Source: Thiofaba sp049322715 (GTDB lineage Bacteria > Pseudomonadota > Gammaproteobacteria > Halothiobacillales > Halothiobacillaceae). From it: a DNA stretch of 64,000 nt. The notes below the pieces were generated by a model that was given only the letters and a program-made list of their open reading frames with translations, searched no databases and was not told the DNA's origin. How positions within the stretch are numbered: position 1 is the stretch's first letter; every line of letters starts with the position of its first letter. The position numbers and the translations under genes were made by a program. The stretch is taken from assembly GCA_049322715.1 (NCBI GenBank), contig JBMOQP010000009.1, positions 1 to 64,000 of the forward strand, written 5' to 3'. Shown one piece after another: positions 16,096-23,847 of this stretch.

Positions 16096-16548
16096 ATGCG
16101 AAAACAGTCGCCCATCCTGCTCCTCAGGCCCCGCCGCTCGCCCGCCCTGGTGACGGGCATCCTCGTCATCCATGGGCTGGGCGTGCTGGCGCTGTGGTTG
16201 TCATCCCTGCCGGCGCTTGCCGTCCTTGGGCTGAGTTTGACGCTGGTCACAAGCGCCAGACTGGCCTGGAAGGGAACGGGGCGGGTGAACGAGCTTCAGT
16301 GGGGGCCGGGGGCGACCTGGCGCCTGGTCCTCGCCGATGGCCAGGTGCGCCGTGCGCTGCTGGACGCGCAAGCCAGCCGCAGCCTGCCGTGGTGGGTGAT
16401 GCTGGCGTTCCGGCTGGACGGCGGAGGCCGCATGCAGGTCATGCTGCCGCGCGACAGCCTGCCGGCGGACGAATTCCGCCGTCTGCGCGTCCGCCTGCGG
16501 GTGGATGCAGGCAGCGCCACGAAACAGGGGCGGATGGATGGCTGGTAG
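16096..16548 (+). CDS. ygfX: YgfX/CptA-like membrane protein
   Basis: A 150-aa protein with two adjacent N-terminal membrane segments (about 17-37 and 39-56) and a cytoplasmic domain with W-rich motifs. This matches the YgfX family, which in E. coli is linked to SdhE/YgfY and to cell-division proteins. The divergent position from ygfZ supports the call. The usual sdhE partner is absent just upstream, where repeats are found instead. The last 55 bases are repeated after the assembly gap, but the gene itself is complete. Confidence 0.75.
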   Translation: MRKQSPILLLRPRRSPALVTGILVIHGLGVLALWLSSLPALAVLGLSLTLVTSARLAWKGTGRVNELQWGPGATWRLVLADGQVRRALLDAQASRSLPWWVMLAFRLDGGGRMQVMLPRDSLPADEFRRLRVRLRVDAGSATKQGRMDGW

Positions 16549-16556
16549 GCGCGGAT

Positions 16557-16592
16557 AACAGGCCGTTGAAAAAGGATTGTCAACGGCCTGTT
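16557..16592. repeat. Hairpin after ygfX
   Basis: Arms AACAGGCCGTTGA and CAACGGCCTGTT flank a short A-rich centre, directly after ygfX. A close relative lies at 45089-45122. There is no U-run, so terminator activity is uncertain. The same sequence is repeated after the N-gap because of the assembly duplication. Confidence 0.7.
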
Positions 16593-16620
16593 AAGGCAAG
16601 CCATGGATGGCTTGCACGAA

Positions 16621-16720
16621 NNNNNNNNNNNNNNNNNNNNNNNNNNNNNNNNNNNNNNNNNNNNNNNNNNNNNNNNNNNNNNNNNNNNNNNNNNNNNNNN
16701 NNNNNNNNNNNNNNNNNNNN
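16621..16720. other. Assembly gap of 100 N with identical 127-bp flanks
   Basis: The 127 bases before the gap (16494-16620) are repeated exactly after it (16721-16847). This is what is expected when two contigs sharing a terminal k-mer of 127 are scaffolded with a fixed 100-N spacer instead of being merged. The real sequence most likely contains this stretch once. Confidence 0.9.
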
Positions 16721-16825
16721 CCTGCGGGTGGATGCAGGCAGCGCCACGAAACAGGGGCGGATGGATGGCTGGTAGGCGCGGATAACAGGCCGTTGAAAAA
16801 GGATTGTCAACGGCCTGTTAAGGCA

Positions 16826-16943
16826 AGCCATGGATGGCTTGCACGAAAGCCTGTGCCCGAAGGGCCTTGCGGCATGGATGCCGCAAGGGCTTGAGAGGAG
16901 GGACCAACCGAGTTGAAAAAGGGCAGGAAAGCCCTTTTTCAAC
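16826..16943. repeat. Hairpin repeats between ygfX and coaE
   Basis: GCAAGCCATGGATGGCTTGC, then TTGCGGCATGGATGCCGCAA, then GAGAGGAGGGACC (reverse complement of the GGTCCCTCCTCTC type), and a hairpin at 16912-16943 with arms GTTGAAAAAGGGC/GCCCTTTTTCAAC. These are modules of the dispersed family in reverse orientation. The remainder of 16549-17061 holds no recognisable gene. Confidence 0.75.
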
Positions 16944-17061
16944 ATCCTGATAAGGCTCGCCACGGCGTCGAGGCAGAACCCATCCCCGGATTGTGTCCTT
17001 CGGAGGGGCGCCAGCGACCCACACCGTCCCGAGGGGGGCGTTGGCGCGCGCCTTCCGCCTT

Positions 17062-17691
17062 CTACACCAGGCCCGAATAAAGGCGGTGCAGGCGCTCCAC
17101 CTGTGGTACCAGGGCCTCCGGTGCGCCGCTGTTGTCGATCACGTCATCAGCCCTGGCGAGCCTCGCCGGTCTGGACGCCTGGGCGTCAAGCATCGCGCGG
17201 GCGAGGGCCTCGTCCATGCCATCCCGCGTCATCAGGCGCTCAAGCTGCAGGGCTTCGGGCACGTCCACCACCAGCACGCGGTCGAGTATTTCGTCGTAGG
17301 CACCGGTCTCGACCAGAAGGGGGATGACGACGATGGCATAGGGGGCTGGGTGGGGGCGGCCTGTGGCCGCGATCGAGGTTTGCCTCAGTGCCTCCAGCCG
17401 CCGCCGAACTTCGGCCCGGATGCGGGGGTGGAGGATGTCCTCAAGCTGTCGGCGCGCCCCGTCGTCGGCAAAGATGCGCCGACGCAGCCAGGGACGATCG
17501 AGGCTGCCGTCCGAATTCAGGGCATCCGGCCCGAAGCGATCGGCGATCTCCGCCAGCGCCGGCTGGCCCGGGGCAACAAGCTCGCGTGCGATCAGGTCGG
17601 TGTCGATGATGGGCGCGCCGTGCGCGGCGAACAGGGCGGCGACGGTGGACTTGCCGCTCGCCACCCCGCCGGTCAGGCCGATCTTGAGCAT
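17062..17691 (-). CDS. coaE: Dephospho-CoA kinase CoaE
   Basis: A 209-aa kinase for the last step of coenzyme A synthesis. The P-loop GGVASGKST is at residues 8-16, followed by IIDTDLIAREL (the substrate-binding Asp) and the LID-region Arg residues of HPRIRAEVRRR. Length is normal. It follows pilD on the same strand, the widespread pilBCD-coaE arrangement, but a repeat block of about 220 bp separates the two here. Confidence 0.95.
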   Translation of the reverse strand: MLKIGLTGGVASGKSTVAALFAAHGAPIIDTDLIARELVAPGQPALAEIADRFGPDALNSDGSLDRPWLRRRIFADDGARRQLEDILHPRIRAEVRRRLEALRQTSIAATGRPHPAPYAIVVIPLLVETGAYDEILDRVLVVDVPEALQLERLMTRDGMDEALARAMLDAQASRPARLARADDVIDNSGAPEALVPQVERLHRLYSGLV

Positions 17692-17707
17692 TCCGAGCGT
17701 GTCATGG

Positions 17708-17931
17708 ATGAATTCCGCAACAACGTCGTAGGGAACGACGTTGGGATGCGAAGCATCACCCGAAGGGCGGATGCCGACCCTCCATGGTCGGCCCCCTGCG
17801 GGTTCGCCTCATGGCGAATCCCGATCCGCTGGTCCCTCCTCTTTGTCCCTTCCGGCATCCATGCCGGAAGCCCCTTCGGGGTACGGCCTTCGAGAGCCCG
17901 ACGGATCGGTGAATTCATGGACGGATTCCGC
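17708..17931. repeat. Full-length hairpin repeat between pilD and coaE
   Basis: About 224 bp bounded by GAATTC-containing ends (GGATGAATTCCGC and GTGAATTCATGGACGGATTC). Internal modules are AACGTCGTAGGGAACGACGTT, CCGACCCTCCATGGTCGG, GGTTCGCCTCATGGCGAA, TTCCGGCATCCATGCCGGAA, CCCCTTCGGGG and TCGAGAGCCCGACGGATCGG. Its edge supplies the final codons and TGA stop of pilD. It may be the most complete copy of the family in the window. Confidence 0.85.
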
Positions 17932-18793
17932 CGCCGAGGTAGAGCGCGGTGATGGCATCGCCCCAGAAGAACCAGATCAGACCGGCGATGGCGAGGTAGG
18001 GGCCGAACGGAATCGGCGTGTTTTTGTCCCGCCCGCGCAGCAGCATCATGGCGATGCCGAGGATGGCGCCGACCAGGCTGGAGAGCAGGATGATCCCCGG
18101 CAGGGCCTGCCAGCCCATCCACGCACCCAGCGCGGCCAGCAGCTTGAAGTCGCCGTAGCCCATGCCCTCCTTGCCGGTCAGCAGGCGGAAGCCGTGGTAC
18201 ACGGCCCACAGCGCGAGGTAGCCCGCCGCCGCGCCGATCACGGCATGAGGCAGGCTGGCGAACATGCCACCCACGTTGAGCAGCAGGCCCAGCCACAACA
18301 GCGGCAGGGTAAGCTGGTCCGGCAGCAGCATGGTGTTCAGGTCGATGACCGAAAGCAGAAGCAGCACCCAGACGAACACCAGCGCCAGCAGCAGCGGCCA
18401 GCCGAACGGCACCTGGGTGGCTGCCAGCACCGCCAGGGCCGCGGCGGCGGCCTCGACCAGGGGGTACTGCGGCGAGATGCGTGTCTTGCAGGCCGAGCAG
18501 CGCCCGCGCAGCAGCGCGTAGCTGACCAGCGGCAGGTTTTCCCACCAGCGCAGGGGGTGGCCGCAGCTCGGGCAGTGCGAGGCAGGGAAGGCGATGTTGA
18601 AGCGCTTTCCCGCCGCCTCGTCCACCGGATGGCCGAGGAATTCCTGGCACTCGGACTTCCAGCGCGCCTCCAGCATCTTGGGCAGGCGCAGGATGACCAC
18701 GTTGAGGAAACTGCCCACCATCAGGCCGAGGACGGCCAGCACGGTGTAGAGCAGGGCGGGGGAGGCGGCAAGAGTGTTTGTCAGCGCGTCCAT
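17915..18793 (-). CDS. pilD: Type IV prepilin peptidase PilD
   Basis: A 292-aa inner-membrane aspartic protease that cleaves and N-methylates prepilins. It probably serves both PilA and the GspGHIJK pseudopilins of this window. The cytoplasmic zinc loop has two CxxC pairs (CPSC and CSAC). The catalytic aspartates lie in VIDLNTMLLPD and GMGYGDFK. About eight membrane segments are predicted. The C-terminal GGIRP and the stop codon fall in the adjacent repeat, so the native end may have been slightly different. Confidence 0.96.
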   Translation of the reverse strand: MDALTNTLAASPALLYTVLAVLGLMVGSFLNVVILRLPKMLEARWKSECQEFLGHPVDEAAGKRFNIAFPASHCPSCGHPLRWWENLPLVSYALLRGRCSACKTRISPQYPLVEAAAAALAVLAATQVPFGWPLLLALVFVWVLLLLSVIDLNTMLLPDQLTLPLLWLGLLLNVGGMFASLPHAVIGAAAGYLALWAVYHGFRLLTGKEGMGYGDFKLLAALGAWMGWQALPGIILLSSLVGAILGIAMMLLRGRDKNTPIPFGPYLAIAGLIWFFWGDAITALYLGGGIRP

Positions 18794-18862
18794 GGAGTGC
18801 CTTTGGGCTAAATGGTGGGCAGGAGCGGACCTTGGGTCGCTCCTGCATGGGCATGCCTGGGC

Positions 18863-20083
18863 TTAAACCACCGCGCCCAGCTTGAAGATCGGCAGGTACA
18901 TGGCGATCACCAGGCCGCCGACCACGATGCCGAGGAAGGCCATGATCATCGGTTCCATCAGGCTGGACATGGCGTCCACCATGTTGTCGACTTCCTCCTC
19001 GTAGATGTCGGCGACCTTGCTGAGCATCTTGTCCAGCTCGCCGGTCTCCTCGCCGATGCCGACCATCTGCACCACCATCATCGGGAACAGGCCGGATTGC
19101 TGCATGGACAGGCGCATCTGCTGGCCCTGCGCGGTCATGTCGCGCATCTCCAGCACGGCGGTCTCGTACACGTGGTTGCCGGTCGCGCCGGCCACCGAGG
19201 CCATCGCCTCCACCAGCGGCACGCCGGCGGCGAACATGGTCGACAGGGTGCGGGCAAAGCGCGCGATGGCGGCCTTGTGGGTCAGCGGGCCGACCAGCGG
19301 CAGGCGCAGGACGAGACGGTCCAGCACCTGGTTGAACTTCCGCGAGCGCTTCTTGAAGAAGAAGAAGGCATACACGGCCGCACCCATGCCGCCGAAGATC
19401 ATCCACCAGTACTGCTGGAAGATCTCGGACAGGCCGATCACCATCAGGGTGAAGGCCGGCAGGTCGGCACCGAAGCTGGAGAACAGGTCCTTGAACTGCG
19501 GGATGACGAAGATCAGCAGGATGGCAGTGACGATGAAGGCCACCACCAGCACCGCGGCCGGATAGAACAGCGCCTTCTTGATCTTCTTCTTCAGGCTCTC
19601 GGTCTTCTCCTTGTACACCGCGATGCGTTCGAGGATGGCCTCCAGCGCACCGGCGTCCTCGCCCGCCATCACCAGGCTGACGTACAGCTTGTCGAAGTAG
19701 AGCGGATGGCGGGCAAGGGCATTGCCGAGCGAGATGCCGCCCGCGACGTCGTCCTTGATCTGGTTGACCAGCCTGGTCATGGCCGGGATCTCCGCGCTCT
19801 GGGCGATGATCTCGAGGCCCTGCAGCAGGGGCATGCCGGCCTGCAGCATGGTGGCCAGCTGGCGGGTGAAGGCGGCGATGTGCGCCGGCTTGATGGCCTT
19901 GCCCTTGCCGCCGATCAGCGGCTTCGGCTTCTTCTTGACCTTCAGCGGCAGCGTGCCCTGCTGGCGCAGGATGTTGCGGGCCTGCATCTCGCTGGTGGCC
20001 AGAACCTCGCCCTGGATGCGCTTGCCTGTCCTGTCCTTGCCCTCCCACTGGAAGGTGACCTTGTTCTCGCCTGCCTGTGCCAT
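18863..20083 (-). CDS. pilC: Type IV pilus inner-membrane platform protein PilC
   Basis: A 406-aa polytopic protein with two tandem GspF domains (about 75-195 and 280-400), each ending in membrane helices. It forms the platform on which PilB drives pilin assembly. The N-terminus FQWEGKDRTGKRIQGE is typical. It is separated from pilB by a CGTCATTGCGAG-type repeat of about 160 bp and followed by pilD after 69 bp. Confidence 0.96.
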   Translation of the reverse strand: MAQAGENKVTFQWEGKDRTGKRIQGEVLATSEMQARNILRQQGTLPLKVKKKPKPLIGGKGKAIKPAHIAAFTRQLATMLQAGMPLLQGLEIIAQSAEIPAMTRLVNQIKDDVAGGISLGNALARHPLYFDKLYVSLVMAGEDAGALEAILERIAVYKEKTESLKKKIKKALFYPAAVLVVAFIVTAILLIFVIPQFKDLFSSFGADLPAFTLMVIGLSEIFQQYWWMIFGGMGAAVYAFFFFKKRSRKFNQVLDRLVLRLPLVGPLTHKAAIARFARTLSTMFAAGVPLVEAMASVAGATGNHVYETAVLEMRDMTAQGQQMRLSMQQSGLFPMMVVQMVGIGEETGELDKMLSKVADIYEEEVDNMVDAMSSLMEPMIMAFLGIVVGGLVIAMYLPIFKLGAVV

Positions 20084-20170
20084 GGCTTGCCTCTATGCTT
20101 GGGTATCCGCTTGGTATCGTGGGACTGCCTGGGGAAGAGTGACCGTGCACTGTTCCCGCGGCAGGTCATC

Positions 20171-20327
20171 CGTCATTGCGGCAGCAGCCGTCCATGGCTT
20201 CTGGCCTGCGGCCAACGCAAAGGCGTTGCAACGATGCTTTTGCATCATTGTGAGCCGTAGGCGAAGCAATCCAGTCATCGCTCAGGCTTGGATCGCCACG
20301 GGCCGTTGGCCCTCGCGATGACGAGGA
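20171..20327. repeat. CGTCATTGCGAG-type dispersed repeat between pilC and pilB
   Basis: It begins CGTCATTGCGGCAGCAGCCG and ends CCTCGCGATGACG, with GAAGCAATCCAG and GGATCGCCACG inside. The centre contains further short palindromes (GCAACGATGCTTTTGCATC). It fills the pilC-pilB spacer and is diverged from the copy at 13770-13886. Confidence 0.75.
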
Positions 20328-20337
20328 TGCCGTGTTC

Positions 20338-22047
20338 TCAATCCTTCGTCACGTTGTTCAGCTCTTCCAGGCTGATGATGCCTGCCTTCACCTTCAGCAA
20401 TCCAGCCTCGCGCAGGTTGGGGATGCCCTCCTTGCGCGCCTGGTCGGCCAGATCGATCGAGGTGGCGCCGGACATGATCAGGCGCTGCATCTCCTCGGAG
20501 ATGGGCATGACCTGGTAGATGCCGGTGCGCCCCTTGTAGCCGTTGTTGCACTGCTCGCAGCCCACCGCCTTGTAGATCGTCATGCCCTTGTCCACGTCCT
20601 GCGGCTTGAAGCCCTCGCGCAGCAGCTCGTCGCGCGGCACCTTCTCCTCCGTCTTGCATGCCGGGCACAGCTTGCGCGCCAGGCGCTGGGCGATGATGAG
20701 GTTGACCGAGCCGGCGATGTTATAAGGCGGCACGCCCATGTTGGCCAGGCGGGTGAGGGTCTGCGGCGCGTCGTTGGTGTGCAGGGTGGAGAGCACCAGG
20801 TGGCCGGTCTGGGCCGCCTTGATCGCGATTTCGGCGGTCTCCAGGTCGCGGATCTCGCCCACCATGATCACGTCCGGATCCTGGCGCAGGAAGGCGCGCA
20901 GGGCGTTGGCGAAAGTCAGGCCCGCCTTCGGGTTGACGTTCACCTGGTTGACGCCAGGCATGTTGATCTCCGCCGGATCCTCGGCGGTCGAGATGTTGCG
21001 GTCCTCGGTGTTGAGGATGTTCAGGCCGGTGTACAGGCTGACCGTCTTGCCCGAGCCGGTCGGGCCGGTGACCAGGATCATGCCGTAGGGCTTCTTCAGC
21101 GCGTCGAGGTAGAGCTGCTTCTGCTCCGGCTCGTAGCCCAGCGCGTCGATGCCAAGTTTGGCGCTGGACGGGTCGAGGATACGCAGCACGATCTTCTCGC
21201 CGAACAGGGTCGGGCAGGAGTTCACGCGGAAGTCGATGGCGCGGGTCTTCGAGACGGCCAGCTTGATGCGCCCGTCCTGCGGCACGCGGCGCTCCGCGAT
21301 GTCCATGCGGCTCATCACCTTGACGCGCGCGATGATGCGGTCCGACCAGCCCTTGAGCTGGGCGCCGGAGGCGATCTCCCGCAGCTCGCCGTCGATGCGC
21401 AGGCGCACGCGGAAGGTTTGCTCGTAGGGTTCGAAGTGGATGTCGGAGGCGCCCTTCTGGATCGCCTGCATGAGAATGCTGTTGACGAACTTGACCACCG
21501 GCGCGTCGGAGACGTCGGCCTCGGTGACCTTGCCGGCCTCGGCCTCCTCCACCACGTCCAGCTCGCCGAGATCGTCATCCAGTCCCTGCATCATCGATGC
21601 CGAACTGCTGCTCTCCAGCAGCTTTTCCAGCAGGGTGGCGATGCGGTCCGCCGGGGCGATGACCGGCTCGATGGAGAGGCCCGAGGCGAAGCGGATCTCG
21701 TCCAGCGCCTGCTGGAGGGTGGGGTCCGCCGCCGCGACGAACAGCTTGCGCCCGCGCTGCAAGAGGGGCAGGACCTTGTGCTTGCGCAGCAGGTCTTCCT
21801 TCACCGCCTGCAGCGGCAGCTGCGCCGGGTCGAAGGCCTCCAGATCGACCAGCGGCAGGCCGAATTCCAGTGCCACGATCTCCGCCGCGCGCTTGAGGTC
21901 TGTCTTGCCCTCCGCGGCCAGCACGTGCAGGAAGGACTGCTTGCTCTTGGCCGCCTCGGCCATGGCGCTGGCGGCGGCCTGTTCGCTGAGGATGCCCGCC
22001 CGCGCCAGCTGGCGCGGGAGTCCGGTGAGTTGTGGGGCCTGGGCCAT
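20338..22047 (-). CDS. pilB: Type IV pilus assembly ATPase PilB
   Basis: A 569-aa hexameric ATPase that powers pilus extension. An N-terminal MshEN-type domain (about 1-150) is followed by the ATPase core with Walker A GPTGSGKT, Walker B DVIMVGEIRD and the His boxes. A zinc-binding four-Cys motif (CPAC and CEQC) lies near the C-terminus. AAGGA precedes the ATG. A 57-bp piece of its 5' end (21961-22017) is duplicated at 22950-23006 beyond the transposase. It is about 1.3 kb from pilA because of the intervening insertion. Confidence 0.97.
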   Translation of the reverse strand: MAQAPQLTGLPRQLARAGILSEQAAASAMAEAAKSKQSFLHVLAAEGKTDLKRAAEIVALEFGLPLVDLEAFDPAQLPLQAVKEDLLRKHKVLPLLQRGRKLFVAAADPTLQQALDEIRFASGLSIEPVIAPADRIATLLEKLLESSSSASMMQGLDDDLGELDVVEEAEAGKVTEADVSDAPVVKFVNSILMQAIQKGASDIHFEPYEQTFRVRLRIDGELREIASGAQLKGWSDRIIARVKVMSRMDIAERRVPQDGRIKLAVSKTRAIDFRVNSCPTLFGEKIVLRILDPSSAKLGIDALGYEPEQKQLYLDALKKPYGMILVTGPTGSGKTVSLYTGLNILNTEDRNISTAEDPAEINMPGVNQVNVNPKAGLTFANALRAFLRQDPDVIMVGEIRDLETAEIAIKAAQTGHLVLSTLHTNDAPQTLTRLANMGVPPYNIAGSVNLIIAQRLARKLCPACKTEEKVPRDELLREGFKPQDVDKGMTIYKAVGCEQCNNGYKGRTGIYQVMPISEEMQRLIMSGATSIDLADQARKEGIPNLREAGLLKVKAGIISLEELNNVTKD

Positions 22048-22124
22048 GAGGAATCCTTGTGAGGCGATGACGCTGGACCGTAGCCAACCTTAGCGCAAGG
22101 AGGGGCTTGGTGGTAGCCGCTCCC

Positions 22125-22160
22125 GGGTAAATGGGGACACGGGTAAATGGGGACAGACCA
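22125..22160. repeat. GGGGACAGACC tag between pilB and the transposase
   Basis: Tandem GGTAAATGGGGACACGGGTA and AAATGGGGACAGACCAC. It is one of five related tags in this 2.7-kb region and sits at the 3' boundary of the transposase gene. Confidence 0.75.
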
Positions 22161-22163
22161 CAA

Positions 22164-22859
22164 TTACTCCCCTTCCGCTTTTCGGGGCCGACCTGCCTTG
22201 CCGGGTTTGGCGCGCTGGCTCAGTGCCGCTTCAATTTGTTCCGCGAAGAGATCATTGCCCAAGGCGTAATTGCCATGCACGGCGCGCCGGATGTCGTCGA
22301 CCATTCCAGGCTCAAGGGCGTGGCGGAATAACTCGCGGTAAGCCGCGTGGCGTTGGGTCTCCTCCGCGCTCAATGCCAGATAGAGCGGGTGGGACTGGAT
22401 CAGTGCGCTCGGTTCTCCCTGGGCATGAGTCCTGTAGCTCGACCATGGATAATCCCCGGGGTGCTCCACCATGTTGGCGCGCACCGGATTCAGCTCGATG
22501 TACCGCTGGCAAGCCAGGAGATACGCATCCTCCTGAATCGGGCAGGAACGGAATCGACCCTCCCACAAGGTGCCGCTGCGTCGATAGGTTCGGTTCACAT
22601 ACTGCACATAACGCTGCCCAAGCGCCTTCATCAACCTCCCCGGGCCCTCGCCATGTTCTGACGAGACCAGAAGATGCACATGGTTGGTCATCAGCACATA
22701 GGCATGCACGCGGCAACCGGTTTTGCCCGCGTATTCCGTCAGCCAATCGAGATAGACGCGGTAGTCCTCGTTGGCAAAGAAGCAGGCCTGCCGGTTATTG
22801 CCGCGCTGGATCAGGTGTAACGGAACATGGGGCAAGGCGAGGCGGGGGCGGCGGGGCAT
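22164..22859 (-). CDS. REP-associated tyrosine transposase (RAYT, Y1_Tnp family)
   Basis: A 231-aa single-domain HUH transposase of the IS200/IS605-related RAYT class, which act on short REP hairpins. The HUH motif is TNHVHLL (about 79-85). The catalytic Tyr candidate lies in RYVQYVNRTY, followed by GTLWEGRFRS and the late YIELNPVRA, all family signatures. There is no accompanying TnpB and no terminal inverted repeats. It interrupts the pilA-pilB linkage and is flanked by GGGGTCTGTCCCC tags. A REP pair lies 1 kb away, upstream of pilA. Confidence 0.93.
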   Translation of the reverse strand: MPRRPRLALPHVPLHLIQRGNNRQACFFANEDYRVYLDWLTEYAGKTGCRVHAYVLMTNHVHLLVSSEHGEGPGRLMKALGQRYVQYVNRTYRRSGTLWEGRFRSCPIQEDAYLLACQRYIELNPVRANMVEHPGDYPWSSYRTHAQGEPSALIQSHPLYLALSAEETQRHAAYRELFRHALEPGMVDDIRRAVHGNYALGNDLFAEQIEAALSQRAKPGKAGRPRKAEGE

Positions 22860-22901
22860 GCTGGAAGCCTTGAAGGGTGGGCTGCCTTGGAGAGTAGCGG
22901 T

Positions 22902-22945
22902 TAAATTGGGGTCTGTCCCCTATTGTTCGTTCCCTATTGTTCTGT
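22902..22945. repeat. GGGGTCTGTCCCC tag upstream of the transposase
   Basis: AAATTGGGGTCTGTCCCCTA followed by TTGTTC-type direct repeats (TATTGTTCGTTCCCTATTGT). A near-identical tag lies at 23182-23215. The pair brackets the duplicated pilB fragment and the DUF2283/DUF4258 remnants. Confidence 0.8.
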
Positions 22946-23072
22946 TGTTCATGGCGCTGGCGGCGGCCTGTTCGCTGAGGATGCCCGCCTGCGCCAGCTG
23001 GCGCGGTATTGTTCCGGCATCGGAAATCTCGAAGTAGGCCGCGTCGGCGGTGGGGTCGAATTCAAGCTTCAT
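22920..23072 (-). pseudogene. DUF2283 N-terminus fused to a pilB fragment
   Basis: A 50-codon open frame starting MKLEFDPTADAAYFEISDAG, the start of a DUF2283 protein. It then runs in frame into PRQLAQAGILSEQAAASAM, identical but for one residue to PilB residues 12-30, and ends in tag sequence. The junction is near 23006. The ATG overlaps the stop of the DUF4258 fragment upstream (ATGA), as in intact pairs. It is a recombination scar; whether it is expressed is unknown. Confidence 0.75.
22950..23006. repeat. 57-bp duplication of the pilB 5' end
   Basis: Matches pilB positions 21961-22017 at 56 of 57 bases, in the same orientation. The two copies flank the transposase gene, so the duplication probably arose when the transposase segment was inserted or excised. 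Confidence 0.9.
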
Positions 23073-23184
23073 AGGTCTTTCACCTTGTCGTCGAAGAAAG
23101 CCGTCACAACGGCAACGGGGTCGACGGTTTCGTTGTATACGACGCGCAACACACGAAAGCCGCGCTCGGCAATCACGATCAGTA
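23069..23184 (-). pseudogene. 3' fragment of a DUF4258 gene
   Basis: The open frame reads IVIAERGFRVLRVVYNETVD and then PVAVVTAFFDDKVKDL before its stop. This resembles the C-terminal half of DUF4258 proteins, small putative toxins or nucleases. The 5' half is missing, cut at a GGGGTCTGTCCCC tag. Its stop overlaps the DUF2283 remnant's start, the same gene order as the more complete pair at 25.1-25.6 kb. Confidence 0.65.
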
Positions 23185-23215
23185 AATTGGGGTCTGTCCC
23201 CTATTGTTCTCTTTG
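23182..23215. repeat. GGGGTCTGTCCCC tag truncating the DUF4258 fragment
   Basis: AAATTGGGGTCTGTCCCCTA then TTGTTCTC. This is the second near-identical copy of the tag at 22902-22945. Confidence 0.8.
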
Positions 23216-23246
23216 TTCCTAGTTTTCAATCGGCGTTGACAACAAA

Positions 23247-23276
23247 GCAAAAACCCCGGCGGGGTGCCGGGGTTGG
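23247..23276 (-). terminator. Rho-independent terminator of pilA
   Basis: On the minus strand AACCCCGGC and GCCGGGGTT pair around ACCCC and run into TTTTGC. It sits about 60 bp past the pilA stop, so pilA is probably transcribed alone. Confidence 0.85.
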
Positions 23277-23281
23277 GGGTG

Positions 23282-23332
23282 TTCCCGGATTCCGGCCCAA
23301 GGGCCTCCATCCGGGCTACGCTGGCTGGCTTA
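23282..23332. repeat. GTAGCCCGGATG-type repeat after pilA
   Basis: CCCGGATTCCGG and CATCCGGGCTACG with a GGCCCAAGGGCC centre form a short imperfect palindrome of a kind widespread in gammaproteobacteria. A related copy is at 30890-30945. Confidence 0.6.
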
Positions 23333-23758
23333 TTAGCTGCACGCATTCGGCTTGATGCCGGCCGGAAGGTCGGAAGCGCAGGTCCATGCACCGGTGGTGG
23401 AGTTGTAGGTCAGGCTGGCTTTCTTGCCCGCGATTTTCGGGTTCACGCCCACAGCCTTGAAGGTGATTTCAATGGCGCAGCTCGGGTCGGTCCAGGTGAA
23501 GGTGGTGCCGCTGACATACTTGCCGGCGACGACAGCCGTGGCGGGTTTGGCGCAGCCGGCAGAACCCTGGTCACCTACAGCCTCGGCGATGGGGGTCTTG
23601 AAGCCGTCGAGCAGGGTGAATCCCTCGGAAGCTTGGGCGCGAGCGGTGTAGTCGGAGTAGGCCGGAATGGCGATGGCGGCCAGGATGCCGATGATCGCGA
23701 CCACGATCATCAGTTCGATCAGGGTGAAGCCTTGCTGGGCCTTTTTCATCATGGTCAT
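23333..23758 (-). CDS. pilA: Type IV major pilin PilA
   Basis: A 141-aa prepilin with a short leader MTMMKKAQQG, cleavage before Phe, and the hydrophobic helix FTLIELMIVVAIIGILAAIA including the conserved Glu5 of the mature protein. Two Cys pairs occur in the C-terminal half (CAK...CAI and CAS...ACS), the last forming a likely D-loop disulfide. The ATG at 23758 has GGAGA 7 nt upstream; an upstream open extension is non-coding leader. A sigma-54-type promoter and a terminator frame the gene. PilD is the expected processing enzyme. Confidence 0.96.
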   Translation of the reverse strand: MTMMKKAQQGFTLIELMIVVAIIGILAAIAIPAYSDYTARAQASEGFTLLDGFKTPIAEAVGDQGSAGCAKPATAVVAGKYVSGTTFTWTDPSCAIEITFKAVGVNPKIAGKKASLTYNSTTGAWTCASDLPAGIKPNACS

Positions 23759-23804
23759 GTTCGTGTCTCCATGTTGGGAGGTTGCGGGTTCGCATGGATT
23801 CTTC

Positions 23805-23821
23805 TGCATGGGGTGTGCCAA
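23805..23821 (-). promoter_or_regulatory. Sigma-54 (-24/-12) promoter of pilA
   Basis: On the minus strand TTGGCACACCCCATGCA has the -24 TTGGCAC and a -12 ATGC element with exactly 10 bp between GG and GC. It differs from consensus by one base in the -12 box. It lies 47 bp before the ATG, giving a leader of about 35 nt. RpoN and PilR control of pilA is established in Pseudomonas and fits here; the regulator genes are not in this window. Confidence 0.75.
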
Positions 23822-23847
23822 TTCTTCCGGGCCGCCCTGAAATGTCG

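Noticed and set aside
16721..16785. A second ygfX 3' end after the N-gap
   Set aside because: It is the exact 127-bp contig-end overlap, not a gene duplication.
17673..20150. A very long minus-strand open frame across pilC and pilD
   Set aside because: It is the shadow of pilC and pilD in a different frame; its product is low-complexity Arg/Pro/Gly-rich with no family match.
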